Position numbers and translations under genes: made by a program. Shown piece by piece: positions 27,601-37,875 of a DNA stretch of 64,000 nt (the first letter of the stretch is position 1; the number at the start of each line of letters is the position of its first letter). The notes below the pieces were generated by a model, which was given only the letters and a program-made list of their open reading frames with translations, made no database searches and was not told the origin of the DNA. Origin of the DNA: Cadophora sp. MPI-SDFR-AT-0126 (lineage: Eukaryota; Ascomycota; Leotiomycetes; Helotiales; Ploettnerulaceae); assembly GCA_020747065.1 (NCBI GenBank), contig JAGMVK010000031.1:1-64000 (forward strand), written 5' to 3'.

Positions 27601-29807
27601 TTATAGTACTACTTATATCCCTTATTATTATTACTATAGTAACTATTACTATAGTTATAATAGCTGGATTTACTAGTGTACTAACTCTTTCTATACTAAA
27701 TCAGTACTTTCTCTTAAACTTATTTAGTATATTAAGTTAAGTTAATCTTAAATATTAATTAAGTATTTAAGATTTACTTAATTATCCCTTATAAGATTTA
27801 GAAGTCCCTTAGCCCTTTAGTAATTATATCTAGATTATAATCTAATACTTAAGTAACACTATTTTTAATCTTTTAAATAATTAGAATTAAATCTTTACTA
27901 ACTAAAATAGTAACTTAATTAAAGGTATTAGCTCTTACTAGCTTAGAATTATTTTAAAAGACTCGCTAAATCTAAGTAGTAGGTATATTATTATAATAAG
28001 TAGTAAAATCAGCTTAAAATCTCGTAGTATCTCTAATTTAAATAATTAATACTACTAGTTTAATAAAATAATTAATATTAAAGTAAATTATAAGTTTACT
28101 TTTAATACTTTACTCTTAGATTAGAATATTAGTATCCTTAATAAGAGAAATCCTAGTTTCTATTACTTTAAATACTTTAGAAAATAGTACTAAGTTATCT
28201 ATATTAAATTATCCTCCTCCTTACTAAATTAAAACTTTTATAGCTTTCTTTTAAAGGTATACTAGAAGTATAAATAGGAATTAAAAAATAATTTACTTAT
28301 CTATAAGATTCCTTTTATTTTTATAATTATTAATAACTTCTTTAAAGGCCTTATAAAATTAGTAAATTACTACTAAGCTAAAGTTAGAATTAGTCTTTTA
28401 AAGAATCTAAAAGTCTTAAATTAAGGTATTTAGATAATTAATAATATAAAGTTAATAGAGTAAGTTAAGACTCTAGTATTTCTTCTAAATTATAGTACTA
28501 AATTTATAAAAAATACTAGAGGCGTAGTCTAGGAGTTTCTTTAAATTCTACGCTATAGAAGGCTTAGTATACTTAATAACTTATTACTTTATTTCTTCTT
28601 TTAAGATAATCCTTTAGCTCTGAAATAAGTAAATAAAGCTTTTAAGAAATTAAGTTACCTCTCTTTTATTAAAATATAGTACTCTAATACTTTAAGCTAG
28701 TAGTATAAGTTATTAAATATTTATTTACTACTTAATATCTTATAGGGACTTAGAAGAGGTCTTAGTTCCTTCTAAGTATTTAGAAGTACTTAGAGTAGAG
28801 CTAGTTTTACTCCTATCTTCCGTAATATTAAGGATTAATAAGCTTATATCAGAGGTTATACCTACTTATAGGGTATTTACTAAATTACCTATAGAAGTTA
28901 TTAGCTTAGAGCTACTAGAGCCTACTACCTTCTTCTTCTTAAGGCTTATATTTCTAGTGTTATTAGCTAGTATAGTATTAGTTTTATATTAAGTAATAAT
29001 ATAAAAGATTTTATATTTAATAAAGTTTTTAGCTATACTTTTAAAAGGTAAGGAAATATACGCGTACTATAAATAAAAAAAATAATAAAAAAATAATTAT
29101 AAAAAATCTATTAATAGGATTTCTTCTTATATAACCTCCTTACCCTTACTTCTAAAATAAATAAAGATTTAATATATAAATAATAAAGGAAATATAGTTT
29201 ATAAATAAGCACTGAAATAGAAGACTAAACTAACTATAAAATAATATTTATAATAATAGGATACTAAGATAAAAAGCTCTATTTTAGTATATAAGGCCCT
29301 AAAGGCTCTAAACTAAAACAATAAATATAAAAATAAATACTCTAGTACTTAAGTATTTCAGGCTTAAAACCCCCTATGTGATTTTATTCTTCCTAATACT
29401 TATAGGCTTTTAAACTCTAATAAGAAGCTAATCGATTTCCGTTCGAGCTAGTAATTTCCTTATATAAAATAAGTCTTAAGTCTTAAAAGAGGCGCTAAAT
29501 AAAATAAGTAATAGTAGTAAAGCTCCTATAAGAAAAGGTTATATTTTCCTAGTACTTTAAAATCCTCCCTTATTTTAGAAAGTAACTTAATTATCTTAGT
29601 ATAATCTTTTAATATTATAGCTTTTATTATCGCATTTATTATTATATTGAAGCCTATAAGAGGACTAATTAAATAATTCTTATAATTATATAATTATTAT
29701 CCTTAAACCTTAAGAATTCTGAATTAGTATAAGAAGACACTTTATTATATATACCTAAATACCTTATATACTAGATATATTCCTTACGTAAATTACTAAA
29801 ATATATA

Positions 29808-30080
29808 TAAAGGAGAAGACTCTAATCTCTATATAATAAGAGAGTAGTAAATATATAGTATATAAAGTATAAAGTTTATAAAATAATAGATAGATAAAAT
29901 TAAAAGATATTATATATCTAAAAAGTATAAATTATTAAGTAAAGAAAAAAGTATAAAGCCTATTAAAAAGAAAAGAGCTATTATTATTCTTTTTAATCTC
30001 TTAGGAAGATCTTAACTTAAGTATAATACTAAGTGCACAGATTAAATAATAAAAGTGTACCAAGGCCGATCCCTACTACA
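29808..30080 (-). repeat. 5' LTR of element C, bordering the gene island
   Basis: 273 bp. Its left part is RIPed (TAAAGGAGAAGAC), but from about 30030 on it returns to normal composition (GTGCACAG..., CCAAGGCCGATCCCTACTACA). It ends in the intact CA terminus at 30080. The RIP boundary of the gene island therefore falls inside this LTR. Confidence 0.87.
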
Positions 30081-30696
30081 ATATAACAAAAGTTATATAA
30101 GACGTCCTTGTAAAGCGAAAATTCCCTAAAAACCAAATCCATCGGTGATATTCCTGCCTAGTCACGTGATATAATTAAACTTTTTTCTAATTCTGCTGCC
30201 CGAATATTGTCGTCATACCCGTCGGTTTAGCGGCTGCAGAGGCAGCTCGCACTCCCCCTTTGAAAAGCGCCTGCCGTGTGTACTCTTTCACGGCCAGAGT
30301 CGCTGGGTCATTCCAGCATAGCTGTCCAAACGGATTCCTGGAACCGAATATGCACTTCGCTCCGAGCACACAGACATAAAAGTATGGGGAAGAAGAATCA
30401 ATCATACAAGAAGTAAGACGGCCAAATTCAATGGTCCATTGCCCCTGTCTCCCTTGTGTCAATCCCGAATACCCTGCACGCTAATGCCTCCCCTGGACGC
30501 CATTCCGGGAAATCCCCTTAATTCAGCACTGTGGCGTTTTTAGAACTTCTGGGCGTCTCTAGGATAAGGTTCCCTTTTCAAACGATTATTTCACTGAAGA
30601 AAGATTTTGCTGCATTTCATTCAGCTCGCTTTCAAAGAGTCTCAGTGCTGCGAAAGTATGACTTCATTCATTATATATGCTCTGTTGTAGAGGAAT
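30081..30696. promoter_or_regulatory. Upstream region of the cysteine-rich secreted protein gene
   Basis: 616 bp of normal composition between the LTR of element C and the ATG at 30697. No convincing gene was found. A 91-codon open frame on the - strand (30187-30462) has no ATG until its twentieth codon and no recognisable product. The region must contain the promoter and 5' leader of the gene downstream. Confidence 0.45.
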
Positions 30697-31604
30697 ATGC
30701 GTTTCTCGCCTGCCCCGTCTCTCCTCTTCGCAGGGCTAGCGTTCGCGGAACCATTTGCAGAAGGGCAATCACCAGCCATCCAAGGGCTCCTTGCTGCTCG
30801 GGTCCTTTCTGGCGATGCGACCTGTGCCGAAACCTTGGGAGCAGGAAGCATCATTTGCAGCCTTTACAACTGCTTCAACCCTACTCTTGGTGAGCAGTGC
30901 TGCGGGGGCGGATGTGAGTCCTTTCTGGCTTGAACGACTGACGTTGGTGTCATTCCCTGCTGACAATTCTGTGAAGACAATTGTGTTGGATCTGACAATA
31001 GTTGCTGCGGCACTTTGGTACGTATACAAGACACTCACTGAATGCGCAATCTGATATCCTCGACAGGGCCCTGGTGTAACTGGCACCGATGGTGTTCCTG
31101 CAACTAGCACTCTAGCCACTCCCATAACTCCGCCTGGAAGTTCCTCCACATCATGGACGTGCTCGTCTGGCGACTCCGGCGAGGAATGCTGCCAGCGGTT
31201 GAGCAGCTTCCAACATTGGTGTTCTGGATCGTACCCCAACTTCCTTTGCTATAACCCGGATTCCCAGAGTTGCTGTAGTGATGGTTCGAGGTGCTTGAGA
31301 GACAATTGTTGTGAGCTTGTTGTGCGTTTAGACTCGCCGCAGGGTTGTTTCTAGCTAACAAGATGTTCAGGGTGCGACAGCAGTAACTCCAAACTTTACG
31401 GCTCAGGCCAGTGGGAGCAGTTCGTCTACCCTAGATTCAGTTAACAGCGCCTCCACAACAGCACAGACGGAGACAACTCGAAGTACCAATCTAGTTGCAA
31501 GTACTGCCAATCCGAATGTCGGGTCGGATGGAGCAGCCATAAGAAATACGGTGGGAGGTATAGCAGCTGCTGCTTTAGGCGCACTTGGAATGGCTTGGCT
31601 GTAA
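30697..31604 (+). CDS. Secreted cysteine-rich protein, probable GPI anchor
   Basis: Four exons inferred: 30697-30913, 30977-31017, 31067-31321 and 31371-31604, giving 248 aa. Introns are GT-AG of 49-63 nt; the last has a perfect CTAAC branch site. The protein starts with a signal peptide (MRFSPAPSLLFAGLAFA). Two related cysteine modules follow, about residues 43-83 and 110-170, each holding CC pairs and a CYNP or NCFNP motif; about 18 Cys in all. A Ser/Thr-rich stalk leads to a C-terminal hydrophobic stretch (TVGGIAAAALGALGMAWL) after small residues (GSDGAA), the usual form of a GPI signal. That frame and phase agree across all four exons supports the model. Family: fungal surface or cell-wall proteins of unknown role; an effector or adhesin role is only possible. 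It is convergent with the membrane-protein gene, 163 bp apart. Confidence 0.75.
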
Positions 31605-31767
31605 GAATACTAGAGTATGTATGACCTCACAGGGTTTAGAGCGTCGGGAGGCGGAAGAGCATGTGTTCTGTGGCTTCCATAGAATTTATTCCAGGTGGCT
31701 GTTTCTTCATGTGCCTATGAATCCAGCTTTTCTCGCTTCATGAATAGGATTGCGTACATTTGTAAAT

Positions 31768-34458
31768 CTACGTACGACCTGCCTCCCAGTTTAAGATGTT
31801 GGGAGTTGCACCACTTACATCCTCCATTTCAATTTGCTCTTCTTCCCTGCCCACATGCGAGGCCACGGTGACCTGACTTACTTTGCCTTCCACGTGTTCA
31901 CTCATCATCGGCTCTTCAGTTTCATTCATCAAGCTTTCTCCTTCCGAGCTTATACCATCGCTGGTAATCCTCACGCGCCGAGTCCCAACAGCCTCGATCC
32001 ATTCCTTGGTCCCTTTCCCAGCACCCTTCTCAGCCCACGAGAACTTCCCAATGATCCTCCCTGCCGACGTGGCCTCCAAGAACTTTCGCATCCGCCCTGG
32101 TCCAGTCCTGCCCATAAATGCGAGAACTAAAACTAAACAAAGAGTAGCAAAAGTTACAGCTAGTACAATGAATGCTGGGATAGCAAAGAGTATCCGGTAC
32201 CGAATGCGTTTCTTGTAAATTGTAATGGGAACCAGAGTTTGCTCTGTATCGTTTCCCTCGCTAGAGCTAGAACGTTTTAGAATGGTTTTCAGTTGCTTAG
32301 AGGTGGCAGAGTTCAGTCCCCACCCCTTTGTCCCGACAACTGCATTTGCTGCAAGATCTGTCCAAACTAGATCCAAAATCCTGGATGCAGAGTCTGCAGA
32401 GCTTGACAGGTTTTGCCATTTAGCATAGAGGGCAAGACTAGTCTTGCCCGAATAATCTGCAAATCCTTGATATCCAGTTTTGCCAGGTTGGGATATGCCG
32501 AGGGCGCTTGCTAGAGCTTGGTAATAGAATTCGACTCCTGGGAGATTCTGTCCGGTAATTGGCACAGGCTGAGGGCCATTAAGAAGCATAGAATACTGGT
32601 CCAGAAAACCAGGCAAGTAGAGACTCTCTTGGGAAACTGTGGAGATGTTGTACGGGGCAGTGGGAATAGTGGTGGAATTGGAGGTTCCAAGCACTCCCCA
32701 AAGTGGTTGCGCATATCCAAATGTCAAGGATTGCAAATCTTCGACGCCCCAGAGAGGAAGATTTTTGCGATCTTGATAGGTTTTCGGTGTCGTGGCATTG
32801 ACTTTAAGTGCTTCGATGCCTGTGCCATTGTACTGAAATGTGACTGTCCTAATGGTTGCTTTAACAGTAGAGGCACAGCTGTAAATCGGAATCGACCAGG
32901 GTGATCCAGGGTCGGCAATGAGGCGAGAGCCTCCATCAGTCCTATTGGCGGCACCGTACAAGAGACAGCATCCGACAATACTGCTATTGATATTTGCAAG
33001 GCTTGAAACTGAGGATCCGGCGCAAATGTTTGCTACCTTTGTTAATTCCTTGTACAAAGCTAGTACGAAGTTCAAGGACACTTACTAATCGCAGAAAAAT
33101 TCCTTGCGTTGATCCCAAGCGGATTAGTATACCCATTGGATTGATTGCCAGAAGAGGTATTGGTAAGATTGAGGTAATTCCCAAATTCAGTGTTCGACCT
33201 GACGATATCTTGCCCGAGCTGAACTTTGGCGCTCTGGCTGAATGCTGTAATGGGAAACGCTGCCCCCTCCGCCACATCTATGCGCGATATGTTCGTCCAA
33301 TCAGGATCGGTGGCATTGAAGTACATCAACGTCAAGATGTTGTTGAACCACGCTGCCTTGTATGCCCTCTCTTTCAAATTGAGATTGAGCTGCCCATTCG
33401 GTGTTGTATCAAGACTTGGGCTAGTACGAGGTAAGGCAGAAAATCCACCACGGTCTGTCAAACGAGGATTCTTCACCTCTTCAGAGTCGATAATTGGGAG
33501 TTGGAAATCAATTGTAAGGTTTAAACTAACGCACTGAGTCTCTGGCTGGATGAATAAGATGTCTTCGGTCCATGTACTGCCATATACGGGCGATGGTTGA
33601 GGCGCGGTATGGTTGCGGAAGCCAATGCCCCCCGCGTCCATGTCGACTAAAAGCCCCTCAACTAGCTTGACACCCTCATCTAGTATGAGGAGAGATAGCT
33701 GTCGGTATGCTGACTGTATAGACCATCCTGCTGCATCAGAGGTTTCTGTGGCATTCCTGTAAGTCCTCCATTGGATATCGAATATACTTGACATCGAGGG
33801 ACTAAAACTGGTTGCTCCGTCCCTGTAGAGAGCTCTCAAAGTCTCAGGTATGTTCCTGTCATATTCTGAAGTGCAAATCTCCAGGGCTCCTGACTTGTGA
33901 CAAGTCTGATTGAGAGTAGAACCAGGACAAGCAACACCAGGGCCGCAAGTTCTAGAGAAAGGTGCATCAGCCCGAGGCGGTGTACCGTAGCCAAATGGAG
34001 AACCATCCCGGATATAGCTGAACTGCGTCTTAGTCCGTGATCCTGAGGGCTCAACAGAATCATACAACCCCAGCGGAGTGGCGATAGAGGCTATAGCGAG
34101 TAATAATAAAGCCAATGTTTGAAGCCAGCCTACAACACCGACATGCCTTTGAACTCCAGTCGCAGCTGCGGTATCGGTACTCAAGATGTTGGGCCAGAAG
34201 GACGAGTGAAGAAAACGGCCAAGAACAGACCTGGTGAGTATCAGTAAAGGAGAGAACAGAGCGGCGTTCAGTTGCTCACCATGTCACCAGGGAGTTTTCA
34301 TCGGAAATGTAAGCAATGAGTATTCCAGGGATAGCCAGGGGCAAGAGGAATTGAACTGCGGAGTCAGACAGATCCAATCAGCAAAGGAAGTGGACTTTAC
34401 GTGCGAACACTGCAGCAGCTATAATGCTTGAAACTTCACCAACCGATATGTCCAACAT
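31768..34458 (-). CDS. Large membrane protein with extracellular domain, unknown function
   Basis: Four exons inferred: 34458-34401, 34355-34280, 34230-33086 and 33008-31768, giving 839 aa. All three introns are GT-AG (45, 49 and 77 nt), with CTGAC, CTGAT or TTAAC branch-like sites, and phases agree throughout. The start is ATG at 34458; the long frame alone has no ATG at its 5' end. Predicted membrane segments: residues about 10-35, about 78-100, and about 696-724 (FAIPAFIVLAVTFATLCLVLVLAF). Between the last two lies a domain of about 590 residues with many N-x-S/T sites and cysteines, so probably extracellular. The 115-residue tail is cytosolic and acidic. This architecture is common in Pezizomycotina as an uncharacterised family. 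I do not recognise a function. A dead Tc1-like element lies 285 bp upstream of the start. Confidence 0.8.
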
Positions 34459-34742
34459 TTTGGGGTCAGCCAGAGAAATCCGCCTGTGGAGGCTCGAAAG
34501 CGAAATACATAGAAGATCTACGGAGCCAACCGACACTATTGTTTGCAAAGGATTTTGAGTTAAGGATGACTGCGAAATTCTGCCACCATAATTAATCCCA
34601 AAATAACAGCCGTACCCTAGTGTGCTGCAGGTACTTTTGGTTCGGCTAGGTTCGCTCGAATGGGCCCAAGTGCGACGGCGGATTTACTGCTTATGGCGGA
34701 AAAGAGAGACCTGCCAAGCACAACCGACCCCACTCAAAATAG
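34459..34742 (-). promoter_or_regulatory. Upstream region of the membrane-protein gene
   Basis: 284 bp between the ATG of the membrane-protein gene and the TA target site of the Tc1-like element. No gene seen. Any promoter elements further upstream have been pushed 1.25 kb away by the insertion. Confidence 0.5.
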
Positions 34743-34744
34743 TA

Positions 34745-35993
34745 CGGAAGGGGGTGTACAGTGGGTCTCGTCCACCCCCCCTGTTTCTGCTATTTCTACA
34801 GCTATTTACAGTAATGATTTACCATCCAGAAGGGGCCCCTTTCCTTAATCTAACCTTTGCTATTCTCTCTGGCATTGTATCGATAAATCTATTGATTATT
34901 TCAATAGAAATCTCGTTTTCCTAAATATCTAAAATAGCTGTTTTTAAGTCCTTAAGAGTCTAACCGCTATGTGGATTTCTGTTTCTGAGCTTTTACTTTA
35001 GAATTCTCTAAATATTCTTAATTGGATTAAGGTCCGGCGAGTAAGGAGGCTACTCAATTAAGTATATATGGCATTCTAAGTGTACGGTATTACAGATTCC
35101 ACGATTCTGTCGAGTATCTACTTTTCCATGGACTTTACTATTATCCTCGATATAAAAGAAATCCCCCGGTTGTTTAAATATCTCCTTTAAAGGACTACGA
35201 AGGATTTGATCTACGTACTTTTCCTATGTAAATCCTTTGCCCTGACCCTTGTACAAGCAGAAGTATATCTTTGATTTGTAATTATATCTAATTGCAGCCT
35301 ATGCCATAATCGATTTATAACCGGAATGAAATGTAAACTGGATATAATTAAGTCTTCTTCGTTCCCCACGTTTCCGTAGGATTTTCCGTCTACGTAGAAG
35401 ATCCGTACGAGTAATCGTTTCATCTGTAAATATCCCTCGACGCCAGTATTCTTTGGATCGATCCTAATTTGCTATAGTAAAGCTCTAACGTTTGAGCTTA
35501 TTCTTTTTCGAGATAAAAGGCTTATAATCAGGGACGTGGTAATAATAGCCGTGTTGTTCTAAAGCTCGTAAAAGGGTAATATCTGCGTAATTAAGATGGA
35601 AAAGCTCGCGGATTTGACCTAGGGGAAGAGCTCGACGATTAAAGTAGCCGGTAAACTACTCGATTATTTCTTGAACCTTTTCTGTTGAAATCTTAGGAGT
35701 TGAGCTAGGAGGCTTTACTTGTCGATCAGTCTTCTCGAGGAAATATTGAGCTGAAGAGCGTAGTATACCGAGTTTCCGTGCGGCGGCTCGTTGAGAATAG
35801 CCCTCACTAAGAAGAGTCTTAAAACGCACTCGAGTTGGGGTTTCATGTGTCCAAGGCATTTTAACGATGTCTACTCTACATAATTCTGTAAGGGACAGTC
35901 ATTAAATCAGTGTTGAAGGCATAGGTTCTACGAGCTTCGATGACTCTCACCGCCCGGCAAGGGTGGACGAGACCCACTGTACACCCCCTTCCG
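34745..35993 (-). mobile_element. Tc1-like DNA transposon, complete but dead
   Basis: 1249 bp with perfect 33-bp terminal inverted repeats (34745-34777 and 35961-35993, starting CGGAAGGGGGTGTAC), flanked by TA on both sides (34743-34744 and 35994-35995), the standard Tc1/mariner target duplication. It holds a single transposase frame on the - strand with RIP-type stops. The interior is AT-shifted while the terminal repeats keep high GC and are identical. It is related to the element at 8496-9836 only at family level; the terminal repeats differ. Confidence 0.92.
34819..35859 (-). pseudogene. Tc1-like transposase pseudogene
   Basis: A transposase of 346 codons would run from ATG 35859 to TAA 34819 in one frame without any frameshift, broken by about ten in-frame TAG/TAA codons. 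The N-terminus (MPWTHETPTRVRF..., then GYSQRAAARKLGI) is a helix-turn-helix DNA-binding domain and stays open for 67 codons. Catalytic blocks: GIFTDETI (first Asp), YIEDNSKVHG (second Asp) and PPYSPDLNPIKN, where the expected catalytic Glu is Lys. Stops sit where W or Q is expected (for example before PPYSPDL and inside NI-x-RILK). The E-to-K change is G-to-A in a TG context, so one process (RIP) explains both the stops and the lost active site. Confidence 0.9.
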
Positions 35994-35995
35994 TA

Positions 35996-36433
35996 CATGC
36001 AGGCTTAAACGGTAGGCTTGCGCCTTGCTCGACCCAGTCTTCAAGACTGGGCATCCGTTGTACCGATAGCGGATTGGCAAATGCCTGGGTTAGGATGATT
36101 ATGATCCTGTGACGCGATTACGTGTTTAGCTCAGTACAGCTAAAGAGTGGGGAGCCACATACAACCCTGAACAGCCAAGACAAATAAAATCCAAATGAAG
36201 CGAGAGTTTCAGCTCACTGAACGACAGCCGAGCTTGCGTTAAGCCCTATTTTTGAACAAGTATAAAAATAATTATAAAAAGATAAAATTACTTATTTAAA
36301 ACCCCTGTTACAAACGAAATCATTACTTACGCGAAAAGACTATACCAATGTCATTCAAATGAGATCCGACAGTGCTAGAAAAGTTTCAAAGGAATATATG
36401 AACTTGACTCGCATTTTTCAAATCTAGCCCTAC
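35996..36433. other. Intergenic region between Tc1-like element and MFS pseudogene
   Basis: No gene seen. It contains a perfect 19-bp palindrome, CCCAGTCTTCAAGACTGGG, at 36033-36051, and a short A-rich stretch near 36255-36300. The surrounding sequence does not fold as a tRNA. Confidence 0.4.
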
Positions 36434-37495
36434 TTATACAATGCGCCAAACACATGCGGTTATGCTGCAGCCATCTTCTATAATTTTCCCCTCAACAGAC
36501 TTCCACTCAATCGCGAATGTCTCGAGTATAGCAGACAAAGCCATGACAGCTGTTATAAGGCAGAATCGGTATCTAGCATTGTTGTATGCCAAAACTACAC
36601 CAGGCCGAGTACTTACGGTAATATTGTTCTGCGTGGAGGTAGGATCATTAGAGAGACCGAAGAAGGACTCTGTTTCAGATGAGTAACTTATGTTGCAATG
36701 CCCTCCCAGAGCTTATTGGAAAGGATGTTCTGGCCGATGGAAACAACAAGCGCGCCACCTAGTGTTTGCACAAAGATGACAGATGACGTGCCAACAGGAA
36801 CATTCGAGATGTCGGGTATTGTTGCTGTATTCCGAGACCGACTCCAATGGCGGCAATTGCTTGATACCTCATCCACAATAAGCAATAGGACTTTGGGCGT
36901 ACTGTCTAGAGCAGACCACAATCGACGGCACAGAGAATAGATTATGCAATCATAAAAGACGTATCCGGGTGATGAGTACTAGCATTGCTCTTTCTCCAAT
37001 TTCCCCCGAGGAGCTTTGTTCCACCACATTGGACGGCCAGCAAGAGAGTTATGATACCGAGGATAAAATTAGAGGGTTCCTTGCAAATCAACTCCACTGA
37101 TACGAGCCTTCCATCCCAGCTTGGCAATAGCTGTTCGCTCTGGGTGGTGAAGAAGTTTATGAAGACCACGACAATAGGGACACCGAGGGGTATAGCAGTA
37201 ATACAACATCACCGCCAGGTTGCTATGAAGAGTCAGGAATCTCCGCTCACTGCAAAGGCGGACTGGCCATACCTGTATTCGTGAAAATGCCGCCAATAAG
37301 AGGGCGGAATCCGACGAAACTCGATAATTGCATTGATGAAACCAGTATGCATCGCTCTCTTCAGGGAAAAAAGAATATGCCACGATATTGAGCGCACCGG
37401 AGAAACCACCAGCGAAACGAACTCCTGCGATTGCTTCGCCGATATTAAGGGTAACTGAGTCAGGTGCAACCCGCAAGTCAAATTTTTCAAAGCTC
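36434..37495 (-). pseudogene. MFS drug/H+ antiporter pseudogene (DHA2-like)
   Basis: Fragments of a 14-helix-type MFS transporter are read on the - strand in three frames. From 37495: VAPDSV... IGEAIAG... FSGALNIVAYS (fourth helix region, the (A/G)GIFSGAL-x-IVAYS motif). Then MHTGFI, WRWCFYINLP-like, and a GWKARISGVDLQGTL segment. Next FILGIITLLLAVQCGGTK, then after a jump YQAIAAIGVG, then VPVGTSSVIFVQTLGGALVVSIGQNILSNKL, and the tail GVVLAYNNA and FAIEWKSVEGK, ending at TAA 36434. The N-terminal helices are missing, a middle part of perhaps 150-200 residues is deleted, and at least three frameshifts occur. Decay is by indels rather than RIP stops. Relatives export fungal toxins and drugs and often sit in metabolite clusters. 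Confidence 0.82.
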
Positions 37496-37536
37496 GAAGA
37501 CCTGAATAGAAGTCTGGGAAGGCCCTGCAATAGGTT

Positions 37537-37556
37537 TTCGGCCGAAGCCTTTCGGC
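37537..37556 (+). promoter_or_regulatory. Palindromic TTCGGCCGAA motif upstream of the SDR gene
   Basis: TTCGGCCGAAGCCTTTCGGC: a 10-bp palindrome plus a second CGG. It lies 320 bp before the SDR start. The same sequence, differing by one base gap, occurs inverted at 40723-40743 in the NmrA/MDR promoter. CGG...CCG pairs are the usual half-sites of Zn2Cys6 regulators; the role is inferred. Confidence 0.45.
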
Positions 37557-37875
37557 TTGAATTTATTCGGGTTTCGGCCTGGACGGGCTGTGCCCGATAC
37601 GCATTTCGATTTCTAATGGGACCCATACAGACTGCCCTTGAAACCTCGACAGCGTGGTGTCGAAGTGGCGCAACAATGCAAAGTCGAGGACGATACCTCC
37701 CGACGCCACTACAGCATCTTATTTTTATAGACCATTAACGACACCCAAACTTTTTCTGGCCTCATGGTTTTGAGCCCTGGAACCCAACTTAAACACCAAG
37801 AATTCTCTCATAGATCAGCGTCTGACTTGCCACCTCATCTTCATTTCATTTACAAGATCTCAATCAGTACCTAGA

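Larger units (their letters stand above)
18333..30080 (-). mobile_element. Large Ty3/Gypsy-type LTR element C (RIPed)
   Basis: Element of 11,748 bp between direct repeats 18333-18604 and 29808-30080. Pol is read on the - strand. The reverse transcriptase lies near 24750-24350, with a (V/I)KKKEPGKYRLIN block at about 24720 and an (I/L)-NNI-x-VKGP-like block (DDIGVKGP in relatives) near 24370. This differs from the chromoviruses A, B, D and E and resembles the Gypsy-like group whose finger region reads KKDGKYRLIN. The region 26400-29800 should be leader, gag and protease, and 23000-19000 integrase and 3' sequences; no domain limits can be given there. All frames are broken. No matching target duplication was found (TACTA left, ATATA right). 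Confidence 0.8.

Noticed and set aside
1..30000. Centromere
   Set aside because: AT-rich chromovirus-dense DNA would fit, but it is interrupted by gene islands within 30 kb and no centromere chromatin data are available; RIPed dispersed heterochromatin explains it.
18328..30085. Target site duplication for element C
   Set aside because: Left flank TACTA and right flank ATATA do not match even when RIP is allowed for.
30187..30462. 91-codon open frame on the - strand
   Set aside because: It opens with TTG, has its first ATG at codon 20, shows no recognisable domain, and lies in what should be the promoter of the secreted-protein gene. Could be a relic, but not supported.
30531..30893. 120-codon + frame overlapping the secreted-protein gene
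   Set aside because: Out of frame with a well-supported four-exon gene and with no family resemblance; a chance frame.
34622..34924. Two overlapping + frames of 60-100 codons
   Set aside because: They run across the Tc1-like terminal repeat and oppose its transposase; shadows of the transposon.
36033..36051. 19-bp palindrome considered as part of a tRNA or terminator
   Set aside because: No cloverleaf, no A and B boxes and no relevant role for such a hairpin in a fungus; kept only as a note.
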